Assembly: GCA_031253995.1 (NCBI GenBank)
Contig: JAIRVG010000108.1
Location: forward strand, 1-64,000
Source of the DNA: Paucimonas sp.
Lineage (GTDB): Bacteria > Pseudomonadota > Gammaproteobacteria > Pseudomonadales > Pseudomonadaceae
Reading direction: 5' to 3'
Length of the DNA stretch: 64,000 nt
Of this stretch, positions 1 through 7,641 are shown piece after piece. The notes below the pieces were generated by a model that was given only the letters and a program-made list of their open reading frames with translations, did no database searches and was not told where the DNA came from. Both the position numbers and the translations under genes were made by a program. The first letter of the stretch is position 1. The number at the start of each line of letters is the position of its first letter.

Positions 1-539
1 TTGGGGGCGATGACCATCATAAGCTGGCGTCCTTCCATCTTCGGATGCTGCTCAACGGTGCCGTATTCGGCGAGGTCGGCTTCGACCCGCTTCAACAGCT
101 CCATGCCCAGCTCCTGGTGAGCCATCTCACGACCACGGAATCTCAGAGAGATCTTGGCCTTGTCCCCATCACTAAGGAAACGTACCAGGTTGCGTAGTTT
201 TACCTGGTAATCCCCTTCCTCCGTCCCTGGACGAAACTTGATTTCTTTGATCTGGATCTGCTTCTGGTTCTTCTTCGCCGCAGCCTGCTGCTTCTTCTTC
301 TCGAAGAGGCTCTTGCCGTAGTCCATGACACGGCAGACAGGTGGTACAGCGTCAGCAGAAATTTCTACCAGATCCAGCTTCGCTTCATCAGCGATACGAA
401 GCGCTTCATCAATCGAGACGATGCCAATCTGCTCGCCGTCAGCGCCAATTAACCGAACCTCGCGTGCCGAGATATTCTCGTTGATCGGGGCCTTCGGTGC
501 AGTTCGTTTATCCTGTCTCATATCACGCTTAATGGTAAT
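1..539 (-). CDS. infC: Translation initiation factor IF-3 (3' end cut by window)
   Basis: IF-3 binds the 30S subunit, prevents premature 50S joining and checks the initiator tRNA. The reading frame contains the IF-3 N-domain (PINENI, then VRLIGADGEQIGIV), the lysine-rich linker around FEKKKQQAAAKKNQ, and the C-domain ending VIAPK at the window edge, so only the last few residues and the stop are missing. No ATG, GTG or TTG fits the N-terminus. Two in-frame ATT codons do: 537-539, whose first base is the last base of the thrS stop (TAATT), and 531-533, which sits 8 bases after GGAG and has the better Shine-Dalgarno spacing. An ATT start is the known autoregulatory hallmark of infC. It lies directly downstream of thrS on the same strand. 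Confidence 0.95.
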   Translation of the reverse strand, partial: MTIKRDMRQDKRTAPKAPINENISAREVRLIGADGEQIGIVSIDEALRIADEAKLDLVEISADAVPPVCRVMDYGKSLFEKKKQQAAAKKNQKQIQIKEIKFRPGTEEGDYQVKLRNLVRFLSDGDKAKISLRFRGREMAHQELGMELLKRVEADLAEYGTVEQHPKMEGRQLMMVIAP

Positions 540-2461
540 TACTCCGAATCTTGGCGACCACGCCGGGAAACCGCTTGCGCAAGCAAGTCCGCGAACTGGG
601 CGACGGGCATGGAACCCAGGTCAGCACCTTCACGGGTACGCACAGCGACAGTTTGCGTTTCGACTTCCCGATCTCCAATAACCAAGAGATAGGGAACCTT
701 GAGCAAGGTATGCTCGCGGATTTTAAAGCCGATCTTTTCATTTCTCAAGTCAGACTTGGCACGGAATCCGCTATTGGACAGGGTTTTTTCTACCTGCTGG
801 GCGAATTCGGCCTGTTTGTCGGTGATATTCATGACCACCGCCTGGGTAGGCGCCAGCCAGGCCGGGAACGCACCTTCGTAGTGCTCGATCAGGATTCCGA
901 CGAAACGCTCGAACGAACCGAGGATCGCGCGGTGCAGCATCACCGGATGCTTGCGACCGTTGTCTTCGGAAACGTATTCGGCTCCGAGACGGATCGGCAG
1001 GTTGAAGTCCAACTGGAGAGTGCCGCACTGCCAGACACGGCCCAGGCAGTCCTTGAGCGAAAACTCGATCTTCGGACCGTAGAAGGCGCCCTCGCCCGGC
1101 TGCAGGTCATACGGCAGGCCGGCGTTGTCCAGGGCAGCGGCCAGCGCAGCCTCGGCACGATCCCACAGTTCGTCGGAACCGACACGTTTTTCCGGACGAG
1201 TGGACAGCTTGAGCTGGATGTCCTGGAAGCCGAAGTCGGAGTAGACGTCCATGGTCAGCTTGATGAAGGCTGCCGACTCCGACTGCATCTGCTCTTCGGT
1301 GCAGAAGATGTGCGCGTCGTCCTGGGTGAAGCCACGCACGCGCATGATGCCGTGCAGCGCACCGGATGCTTCGTTGCGGTGGCAGGCACCGAACTCGGCC
1401 AGGCGCAGCGGCAACTCGCGGTAGCTCTTCAGGCCCTGGTTGAACACCTGCACGTGGCACGGGCAGTTCATCGGCTTGACCGCGTAGTCACGGTTTTCCG
1501 ACTGGGTGGTGAACATGTTGTCGGCGTAGTTGGCCCAGTGACCGGACTTTTCCCACAGGGTACGGTCGACCACTTGCGGGGTCTTGATCTCCAGGTAGCC
1601 GTTCTCGCGCTGGATCTGGCGCATGTACTGCTCCAGAACCTGATAAAGGGTCCAGCCGTTCGGGTGCCAGAACACCATGCCCGGCGCTTCTTCCTGGAGG
1701 TGGAACAGGCCCAGGCGCTTGCCGATCTTGCGGTGATCGCGCTTCTCGGCTTCCTCGATGCGCTGGATGTAGGCAGCCAGCTGCTTCTTGTCGGCCCAGG
1801 CGGTGCCGTAGACGCGCTGCAGTTGCTCGTTCTTGGCATCGCCGCGCCAGTAGGCGCCGGACAGCTTGGTCAGCTTGAACGACTTGAGGAAACGAGTGTT
1901 CGGCACGTGCGGACCGCGGCACATGTCGACGTATTCTTCGTGGTAGTACAGGCCCATGGCCTGTTCATCCGGCATGTCCTCGACCAGGCGCAGCTTGTAG
2001 TCCTCGCCGCGTGCCTGGAACACCTCGATCACCTCGGCGCGCGGGGTGACCTTCTTGACGACGTCGTAGTCCTTGTCGATCAGCTGCTGCATGCGCTGCT
2101 CGATCGCCGCCATGTCTTCCGGCGTGAAAGGACGCTCGTACGCGATGTCGTAGTAGAAGCCTTCGTCGATGACCGGACCGATGACCATCTTCGCGGTCGG
2201 GTACAGTTGCTTCACCGCGTGACCGACCAGGTGCGCGCAGGAGTGACGAATGATTTCCAGCCCCTCTTCGTCCTTGGGCGTAATGATTTGCAGGCGGGCA
2301 TCGTGTTCGATCAGGTCGCAAGCGTCGACCAGCTTGCCATCGACCTTGCCGGCCAGGGTGGCCTTGGCCAGGCCTGCGCCAATGGATGCAGCGACCTCGG
2401 CGACGGTAACCGCCTGGTCGAACGTGCGTTGACTGCCATCGGGAAGAGTAATTACGGGCAT
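539..2461 (-). CDS. thrS: Threonine--tRNA ligase
   Basis: Class II aminoacyl-tRNA synthetase charging tRNA-Thr with threonine in the cytoplasm; 640 residues, the normal length. The N-terminal TGS domain begins MPVITLPDGSQ, the editing domain carries HSCAHLVGHAV, and the catalytic core shows the zinc-site MNCPCH, motif 2 (CHRNEASGALHG, then GFTQDDAHIF) and the C-terminal anticodon-binding domain. The start at 2461 is chosen because AGGAGG lies 6 bases upstream and the TGS domain begins there; an in-frame start 11 codons earlier adds an unrelated leader. The stop overlaps the ATT start region of infC, so the two are translationally coupled. The leader contains hairpins that could be an autoregulatory operator (see findings). 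Confidence 0.98.
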   Translation of the reverse strand: MPVITLPDGSQRTFDQAVTVAEVAASIGAGLAKATLAGKVDGKLVDACDLIEHDARLQIITPKDEEGLEIIRHSCAHLVGHAVKQLYPTAKMVIGPVIDEGFYYDIAYERPFTPEDMAAIEQRMQQLIDKDYDVVKKVTPRAEVIEVFQARGEDYKLRLVEDMPDEQAMGLYYHEEYVDMCRGPHVPNTRFLKSFKLTKLSGAYWRGDAKNEQLQRVYGTAWADKKQLAAYIQRIEEAEKRDHRKIGKRLGLFHLQEEAPGMVFWHPNGWTLYQVLEQYMRQIQRENGYLEIKTPQVVDRTLWEKSGHWANYADNMFTTQSENRDYAVKPMNCPCHVQVFNQGLKSYRELPLRLAEFGACHRNEASGALHGIMRVRGFTQDDAHIFCTEEQMQSESAAFIKLTMDVYSDFGFQDIQLKLSTRPEKRVGSDELWDRAEAALAAALDNAGLPYDLQPGEGAFYGPKIEFSLKDCLGRVWQCGTLQLDFNLPIRLGAEYVSEDNGRKHPVMLHRAILGSFERFVGILIEHYEGAFPAWLAPTQAVVMNITDKQAEFAQQVEKTLSNSGFRAKSDLRNEKIGFKIREHTLLKVPYLLVIGDREVETQTVAVRTREGADLGSMPVAQFADLLAQAVSRRGRQDSE

Positions 2462-2826
2462 GGCGCCTCCTCTCCTAGTGGTGACCCCTACCAAAGGTCA
2501 CGTGGGTTGGGATGAGCCAGTACGCGATTCGCCCCTGTCCCTCCTTGCGGAAGGCCTGCCTCACAGTGGCAGAAGTCGGATGCCTGCCAGGGAACGAACC
2601 AGAGTGACTGGAACAGAAATGTTACGGGAACGTGCTAAACAGAGCTTCGCTTGAACCCGAGCCGGGCATGCTAGCACACGGATTGGCATGTGAAAGGGGC
2701 AAAGGGCCGACAAGTGGAAATATTTGGAAAAAGGCGGCACAGGTGAACTCCTGCGGTTTTTTTCTGCTCAGAGTTTCTGAAGCGTCCTACTCTTCCATGA
2801 GACCGACTACCAAGGAGTGCCTGGTT
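2462..2826. promoter_or_regulatory. Non-coding stretch: thrS leader/promoter side and upstream region of the next + gene
   Basis: No convincing gene. On the minus strand the thrS leader holds GTGACC / GGTCAC (a 6-bp stem with a 9-base loop) ending about 20 bases before the thrS start, and further up an imperfect stem pairing GGCAG with CTGCC. On the plus strand the 3' part carries AAGGAG for the gene starting at 2827. I see no clear -35/-10 pair. Confidence 0.4.
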
Positions 2827-3132
2827 ATGCGACTTCATTCCCTCCTCGCCCTGGCTGCCGCCGGAGCCCTGTTGATGCCTTTGGCCGCCCATGCCGGAAA
2901 GTTTCCTGCCGGCAAGGACGGCACCTACATGGATCAATGCATCCAGACTGCGACGGGCAAAGGCCTGGATGTCAACACTGCCAACAAGCATTGCAAATGC
3001 GGGAAGGAGGCCATCGAGAAGAATTTTTCCGATAAGGAAATCGCGGCCCTGGACAGCACCACCGGCGTTGACGCCAACCTGATGCAACGCGCCCAGACCG
3101 CAGTGCAGAATGCATGTGCACCAAAAAAATGA
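2827..3132 (+). CDS. Small periplasmic protein, function unknown
   Basis: A 101-residue protein with a clear Sec signal peptide (MRLHSLLALAAAGALL, cleavage near AHA-GK around residue 23). The mature part has four cysteines (DQCIQTATG, HCKCGKEA and a C-terminal NAC), an arrangement compatible with disulfides or metal/haem-like ligation, but no classical CxxCH haem motif is present. The start at 2827 is preceded by AAGGAG at 9 bases; a longer in-frame reading from 2632 would bury the signal peptide and is not favoured. The gene stands alone between the divergent thrS and the cold-shock gene. I do not recognise the family and infer only an exported location. Confidence 0.75.
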   Translation: MRLHSLLALAAAGALLMPLAAHAGKFPAGKDGTYMDQCIQTATGKGLDVNTANKHCKCGKEAIEKNFSDKEIAALDSTTGVDANLMQRAQTAVQNACAPKK

Positions 3133-3284
3133 AGCCGATCCGGCACACCCTTGCGCCAGATCAGCATTCGCTGAAGCGAAAAGCCACCACACGCGAATAA
3201 TTCGACTATGATGTCCGAGTGCATCCTGTTGGCTCTCGGCGACACCGCACTACCGAAAATCAAGTTTTCCTGGAGATACACCCC

Positions 3285-3497
3285 ATGTCCAATCGCCAAA
3301 ACGGCACCGTCAAATGGTTCAACGATGAGAAAGGCTACGGCTTCATCACTCCTCAGGGTGGCGGCGACGACTTGTTCGTACACTTCAAGGCCATCGAGTC
3401 GGACGGCTTCAAATCCCTGAAGGAAGGCCAATCCGTTTCCTTCGTGGCTGAAAAAGGCCAGAAAGGCATGCAGGCTGCACAGGTTCGTCCAGAGTAA
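3285..3497 (+). CDS. cspA: Cold-shock domain protein (CspA/CapB type)
   Basis: A 70-residue single cold-shock domain that binds single-stranded RNA/DNA and acts as an RNA chaperone. It shows both nucleic-acid binding motifs, KGYGFI (RNP1) and DLFVHF (RNP2), and begins MSNRQNGTVKWFN, matching Pseudomonas CapB/CspA proteins in length. The start is fixed by GGAG 8 bases upstream and by the domain edge. An untranslated leader of several tens of bases is likely, as in other csp genes, but no clear -35 box was found. A strong terminator follows directly. Confidence 0.95.
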   Translation: MSNRQNGTVKWFNDEKGYGFITPQGGGDDLFVHFKAIESDGFKSLKEGQSVSFVAEKGQKGMQAAQVRPE

Positions 3498-3511
3498 GTT
3501 CTCTGCCGAAT

Positions 3512-3541
3512 AAAAAACCCGTCGCTCGCGACGGGTTTTTT
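3512..3541. terminator. Rho-independent terminator (bidirectional)
   Basis: CCCGTCGC-TC-GCGACGGG: an 8-bp perfect GC-rich stem flanked by A6 on the left and T6 on the right. It ends the cold-shock gene on the plus strand and can end the convergent lipoprotein gene on the minus strand. Confidence 0.93.
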
Positions 3542-3556
3542 ATGCTTGCGCGCTGG

Positions 3557-3877
3557 TCAGCCGCAGTTGACCCGGTTGACGACGCCCTTGTCGTCGACAT
3601 GCATGTTCAGCCGCTCCGAACGGTATTCCATGGTGACCACGTCGGTTGGCTTGAGAATGCGGGCCATTTGCGAGCCGCTGGCCTTGCGCGCCTGTTCCAG
3701 CAGATCGGCGGAAGCCGGCTTGCCCATGGCGAAATCGGCGCCGCTGGCTTCGCAACGGCCATCGGTGGTCGCGGCCGCGACAGACTCAGGTGCTTTCGAA
3801 GCGCTGCCGCCGCTGCTGCAACCTGCCAGGATCGCGGCGGCCAGCAGGGTTACCAGTGATGCACGCATGGGAAACAT
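3557..3877 (-). CDS. I78-family peptidase-inhibitor-like lipoprotein
   Basis: A 106-residue lipoprotein: a short basic N-terminus, a hydrophobic stretch and the lipobox LAGC (Cys near residue 19). The C-terminal part has the pattern of inhibitor family I78 (QMARILKPTDVVTMEY followed by SERLNMHVDDKG and a terminal NCG), small proteins thought to inhibit serine proteases. The two remaining cysteines (GRCEA and VNCG) could form the family disulfide. AAGGAG lies 5 bases before the ATG at 3877; an internal ATG three codons later is possible. It converges on the cold-shock gene. The family call rests on pattern recognition, and inhibition itself is not shown by the sequence. Confidence 0.82.
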   Translation of the reverse strand: MFPMRASLVTLLAAAILAGCSSGGSASKAPESVAAATTDGRCEASGADFAMGKPASADLLEQARKASGSQMARILKPTDVVTMEYRSERLNMHVDDKGVVNRVNCG

Positions 3878-4016
3878 GATTTCTCCTTAGGGGTACGGAA
3901 TGCTGTCGTATCCGACAGCATTTGATGCCTGTTGTTGCAAAAGCGGGTCAGTCTGCCTGACTCCCCGACCCGGAGGAAATGACAATCGTGTCTGGATTTT
4001 GCGCCCACACACTTCG

Positions 4017-4319
4017 TCAATACAGATCAATATAGTCGCTCGAAGGCCTTGGCCAGTTGTCCTGCAAAGCCTTGAACACCTGCTGGACCCAGCGCTCGTC
4101 CTCGGCTGCGGCAGGCCCGACACAACCAGAGCCGGCCGCCCAGGTTTCCAGGCGAAACAGCAACCCATCGAGCTGCGCGCCCCCGACCACCTCGGACAAC
4201 CAGGCCTCTCCATTGCAATCGACCCGCAACTGATTGTGTCTTGCGCCATTGCCACTGGCGATCAGTTGGCGAACCTGCTCAAGGGTGAACTCCTGCGGCT
4301 CTTTGAGATTGATCTTCAT
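4017..4319 (-). CDS. Conserved hypothetical cytoplasmic protein
   Basis: A 100-residue protein starting MKINLKEPQEFTLEQVRQLI, with AGGA 8-9 bases upstream. The N-terminal half resembles a small alpha/beta fold with EFTLEQVRQLIASG and NQLRVDCNGEAWLS; the C-terminal half ends in DNWPRPSSDYIDLY. There is no signal peptide or membrane segment. The same frame is open further upstream to 4478, but that extension has no Shine-Dalgarno and reads as low-complexity leader. I do not recognise a family. It is divergent from the gene at 4442. Confidence 0.65.
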   Translation of the reverse strand: MKINLKEPQEFTLEQVRQLIASGNGARHNQLRVDCNGEAWLSEVVGGAQLDGLLFRLETWAAGSGCVGPAAAEDERWVQQVFKALQDNWPRPSSDYIDLY

Positions 4320-4441
4320 GCTGCCGTCCTGCCACGCGAAAATACCGTTAGTTTGCCACGCCAGCATCCTTATGCCTAAGTCGCAGAGCAGACAACCCAC
4401 AGGGCTGGTTAAACTGGAGTCAGAGCGGTGACACCTGGCCC

Positions 4442-4762
4442 ATGACCGCTGAAACGCATGTAACTGGCGCCTCCTCAAGTACCGGCCTCTCCGAGAACAT
4501 CATGACCAGCCACAGCATCGACGCCGACATCAAGGTGAAATGGCCCGAAGGCCAGAGCGCCTACAGCCCGGGGACAGCGGAAGAACTGACCCTTATTGCG
4601 ATCGACCTGCTGGTCAAGGAAATGGGCAGCGATGCCGCGCGCACCTTCATCGACCAGGTCTTCGAGCGCTATCGACACGAGCCCATGCCGGCGCCCTCCA
4701 ACGACCTCACTCCCCGAGCTCAGCCAGCCCCGGAATCGACGGTTGAGCCCCTGCGCGAGTGA
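4442..4762 (+). CDS. Hypothetical protein overlapping the rbsK 3' end
   Basis: A 106-residue frame (86 residues if the ATG at 4502 is used; neither start has a strong Shine-Dalgarno). The central part ADIKVKWPEG...TAEELTLIAIDLLVKEMGSDAARTFIDQVFERYRH looks like a genuine small helical protein, while the last 25 residues are proline-rich and read antisense through the final 56 bases of rbsK. Such a long convergent coding overlap is unusual, so the C-terminal tail may be poorly conserved. No family recognised and no signal peptide. Confidence 0.55.
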   Translation: MTAETHVTGASSSTGLSENIMTSHSIDADIKVKWPEGQSAYSPGTAEELTLIAIDLLVKEMGSDAARTFIDQVFERYRHEPMPAPSNDLTPRAQPAPESTVEPLRE

Positions 4763-5615
4763 CAGAAATTGCCGCGGCACGCTGACCCAACAGGATTGCC
4801 TCACGCTCGCTGCATCCACGTGCCAACGCTGCGGCAAAGCCACCGACGAAGGTATCGCCTGCCGCCGTGGTGTCCATCGCCTGCACCACGGGCGCGGCGA
4901 AGTGCTCAGCACCTTCCGCCCCCACCCGCAACGCACCTTCCGCACCGAGGGTAACGATTACCCGATCTGTACCCAGGTCGCGCAGGTGGACGGCGACGGC
5001 CTCGGCCGATGAAAGATCCGTCACCGCCAGCCCGGTCAAGGCGGCTGCCTCGCTTTCGTTGGGGATCAGGTAGTCGATATTGGCCAGCCACTCCAGTGGT
5101 AGCGGCCCGCTGGCCGGCGCCGGATTGAGAATCACCGTCTTGCCCAGGGCACGCCCGCGCGCCAAGGTATGGGCCACTGTCTGCGGCGGGACTTCCATCT
5201 GGCAGACGATGACATCGGCGTCCTGCAGCAAAGCGTCGAAACGCGCTATCGAGGCTGGCAACAAGCAGCCATTGCCGCCGGCAACAATGACAATCGCATT
5301 CTGGCTCGCCGCATCCACCACAATCAACGCCACACCGCTGGACACACCGGCGACTACTTCCACAGCCTGACTGTCGATACCTTCGGCTATCAGTCCGTCA
5401 CGCAATTGCCGGCCATAGGCATCGTCACCGACACAGCCGATCATCGCCACCGATGCCCCCAGGCGTGCAGCAGCGACCGCCTGGTTGGCACCCTTGCCAC
5501 CGGGAACCGTAGTGAATGACTCCCCCGCCAGGGTTTCCCCTGCCCGCGGCAGACGCTCGGCGCGGGTCACCAGGTCCATGTTGAGACTGCCTACTACAAC
5601 TACCCTGCCTTGCAT
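4707..5615 (-). CDS. rbsK: Ribokinase
   Basis: PfkB-family kinase that phosphorylates imported D-ribose to ribose 5-phosphate; 302 residues, the family norm. N-terminal GSLNMDLV and PGGKGANQAVAAARLG form the sugar-binding signature; the C-terminal ATP/anion-hole motif is DTTAAGDTFVGG. The start chosen is the ATG at 5615, 6 bases after AAGG; a GTG one codon earlier is possible. It is the last gene of rbsB-A-C-R-K, 9 bases after the rbsR stop. Its 3' end overlaps a convergent small gene by 56 bases. Confidence 0.96.
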   Translation of the reverse strand: MQGRVVVVGSLNMDLVTRAERLPRAGETLAGESFTTVPGGKGANQAVAAARLGASVAMIGCVGDDAYGRQLRDGLIAEGIDSQAVEVVAGVSSGVALIVVDAASQNAIVIVAGGNGCLLPASIARFDALLQDADVIVCQMEVPPQTVAHTLARGRALGKTVILNPAPASGPLPLEWLANIDYLIPNESEAAALTGLAVTDLSSAEAVAVHLRDLGTDRVIVTLGAEGALRVGAEGAEHFAAPVVQAMDTTAAGDTFVGGFAAALARGCSEREAILLGQRAAAISVTRAGAQPSIPGLAELGE

Positions 5616-5624
5616 CACATACCT

Positions 5625-6647
5625 TCAACGCTGGTCGCTGGACAGATCCGGGTTCGGCCCGGTGGATTCACGCAGTACGATCTTCGGAGCGACGATACGG
5701 TGTTCCACCGCCAGTGGCCCAGGCCCGGTGATACGCCGCAACAGCACCGATGCGGCCATTTCCCCGAGGTCACGAATGGACTGCCCTACCGTGGTCAGGG
5801 CCGGATAGATGTACTGGCACATCTGGATGTCATCGAAACCGATCACCGAGAGCGCACCCGGCACGCTGATGCCACGCTCCGCCGCAGCACGCAGCACACC
5901 CATGCCGATCATGTCGTTGCCTGCGAAAATCGCCGTGGGCCGGTTGCCGTCCAGCAGTTGCGCCGCCGCACCGTAGCCGCCGAGGCTGGTGAAGTCGCTG
6001 TTCACCACCCGCCCCGCCTTCGGCGCCACCCCGGCTTCGCTCAAGGCACGCTGGAAGCCGGCCAGGCGCAAGGTCGCCACGCTGGTATCGGCCGGGCCAT
6101 TGATGCAGGCGATGTCCGTGTGCCCCAGGTCGAGCAGGTGCCGGGTGGCCAAGTAAGCACCCTGTTCGTGATCGATGCGCACCAGGTCGGCATCCACCCC
6201 TTCCAGCGCCCGGTCGAGGATGACCATGGGCGTCCGCACGCTGGACAAGCTGTCGAGCAGGTCACGGTCTTCGCCCACCGAGGCGACGATCAGGCCGTCG
6301 ATGCGTTTTTCCAGGAGCACCCGCAGGTAGCTGCGCTGCTTTTGCGGGTTGTCGTCGGAGTTGCACAGGATCACGCAGTAGCCATTGCGCTCGCAGGCGT
6401 CCTCGATGCCCCTGGCCAACTCGGCGAAATACGGGTTGACGCTGTTGGGCACCAGCAGGCCGATGGTTGCGGTGCTGCGCGCCTTGAGCGAGCGCGCCAC
6501 GGCGCTGGGCACGTAGTCGAGCTCGGCGATCGCCGCCTCCACCTTGAGGCGCACGGGCTCGCTGACCGGGCGCGTCTTGTTCAGCACATGGGACACGGTG
6601 GTGTAGGAAATGCCGGCCAGTGCGGCGACGTCTTTTATGGTTGCCAT
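5625..6647 (-). CDS. rbsR: LacI-family ribose operon repressor RbsR
   Basis: A 340-residue LacI-type regulator: helix-turn-helix at the N-terminus (MATIKDVAALAGISYTTVSH, hinge helix YVPSAVARSLK) and a periplasmic-binding-protein-like effector domain (TIGLLVPNSVNPYFAEL, GFDDIQM). It should bind the palindrome at 10168-10181 and release it when ribose is present. The start 4 bases after rbsC is chosen because the HTH begins there; an upstream in-frame start adds eight non-conserved residues. The gene sits inside the operon it controls, between the permease and kinase genes, as in other Pseudomonas. Confidence 0.95.
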   Translation of the reverse strand: MATIKDVAALAGISYTTVSHVLNKTRPVSEPVRLKVEAAIAELDYVPSAVARSLKARSTATIGLLVPNSVNPYFAELARGIEDACERNGYCVILCNSDDNPQKQRSYLRVLLEKRIDGLIVASVGEDRDLLDSLSSVRTPMVILDRALEGVDADLVRIDHEQGAYLATRHLLDLGHTDIACINGPADTSVATLRLAGFQRALSEAGVAPKAGRVVNSDFTSLGGYGAAAQLLDGNRPTAIFAGNDMIGMGVLRAAAERGISVPGALSVIGFDDIQMCQYIYPALTTVGQSIRDLGEMAASVLLRRITGPGPLAVEHRIVAPKIVLRESTGPNPDLSSDQR

Positions 6648-6651
6648 GCTT

Positions 6652-7641
6652 TCAGTTCCGCCGGCCTGCACGCCGACTGCGATAGGTGTCGAGAATCACG
6701 GCGATCACGATGACCGCCCCGGTGATGATGCGTTTGCTCGGCTCGGAAGCGCCGATCTGTGCCAGCCCCGCCGCGAGCACCGAGATGATCAATACGCCGA
6801 AGAAGGTACTGATGACCGAACCGCGCCCACCCATGAGGCTGGTACCGCCGATGACCACCGCGGCGATCACCTGCAGCTCCAGCCCGGAGCCGGCATTGGG
6901 GTCGGCCGCTTCGAGGCGCGAAATCTGGAACAGCGCGGCCAGCCCGGCGAGCAGGCCCATCAGGGCGAAGACCAGGATCTTGTATGGACGCGGATCGACG
7001 CCGGCCAGGCGCACCGCCTCCTCGTTGGTGCCGATGCCGATCAGGTAGCGGCCGAACACGGTGCGTGTCAGCGCCAACTGCGCCAGCACGATCACCCCCA
7101 GGGCAATCAGGAAGGACGGTGAAATGCCAAAGGCGATCGGCTCCGATAGCCAGGCCAGGGCGTCGCCAATGTAGGCGGTACGCGAGTCGGTCAGTTGGTA
7201 GGCCGCGCCGCGAGCAATCTCAAGCACGCCCAGGGAGACGATGAACGAGGGGATCCGCCAGGCCACCGTGATGGAGCCGGTCAGCGCACCGACCAGCGCG
7301 GCACAGGCCATGCCGAGCAATGCAGCGGGCACGACGCCCCAGCCCCAACCGAGCATCGCCACGCTGACCACCGAGGCGGCCAGGGCCAGCACCGAGCCCA
7401 CCGAGAGGTCGATGCCGCCGATGATCAGGACGAAGGTCATGCCCACCGCCAGCACCATCAGGTCGGGGATCTGGTTGGCCAGGGTGCTGAAGGTCGCGTA
7501 CGAGAGGAAGTGACTGCTGAGCAGGGAAAACAGGACCATCAGGCAGAGCAAGGCCCCGGCCAGGCCCAGGTAGGTATCCAGCGCCAGGCGGCTGCCGGAG
7601 CGCTTGCCATTGGCCGTGGTGGCAACGGAAGAACTTTTCAT
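6652..7641 (-). CDS. rbsC: Ribose ABC transporter permease RbsC
   Basis: Inner-membrane permease of the ribose importer, 329 residues, with about eight to ten hydrophobic segments and the family signature GGIDLSVGSVLAL near residues 75-90. The cytoplasmic coupling segment GIGTNEEAVRLAGVDPRPYKI lies in the second half. Its ATG overlaps the rbsA stop (ATGA), so the two are translationally coupled, and rbsR follows 4 bases after its stop. Confidence 0.96.
   Translation of the reverse strand: MKSSSVATTANGKRSGSRLALDTYLGLAGALLCLMVLFSLLSSHFLSYATFSTLANQIPDLMVLAVGMTFVLIIGGIDLSVGSVLALAASVVSVAMLGWGWGVVPAALLGMACAALVGALTGSITVAWRIPSFIVSLGVLEIARGAAYQLTDSRTAYIGDALAWLSEPIAFGISPSFLIALGVIVLAQLALTRTVFGRYLIGIGTNEEAVRLAGVDPRPYKILVFALMGLLAGLAALFQISRLEAADPNAGSGLELQVIAAVVIGGTSLMGGRGSVISTFFGVLIISVLAAGLAQIGASEPSKRIITGAVIVIAVILDTYRSRRAGRRN

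Noticed and set aside
551..2515. A 654-codon open frame antisense to thrS (and similar long antisense frames opposite lon, ldcA and the transporter genes).
   Set aside because: They mirror the codon structure of the sense genes in high-GC DNA, have no ribosome binding site or recognisable domains, and the sense genes are certain.
2735..2775. Terminator (T7 after GCGGCACAGG...CCTGCGG) before the periplasmic gene.
   Set aside because: The stem has only about four contiguous pairs with mismatches.
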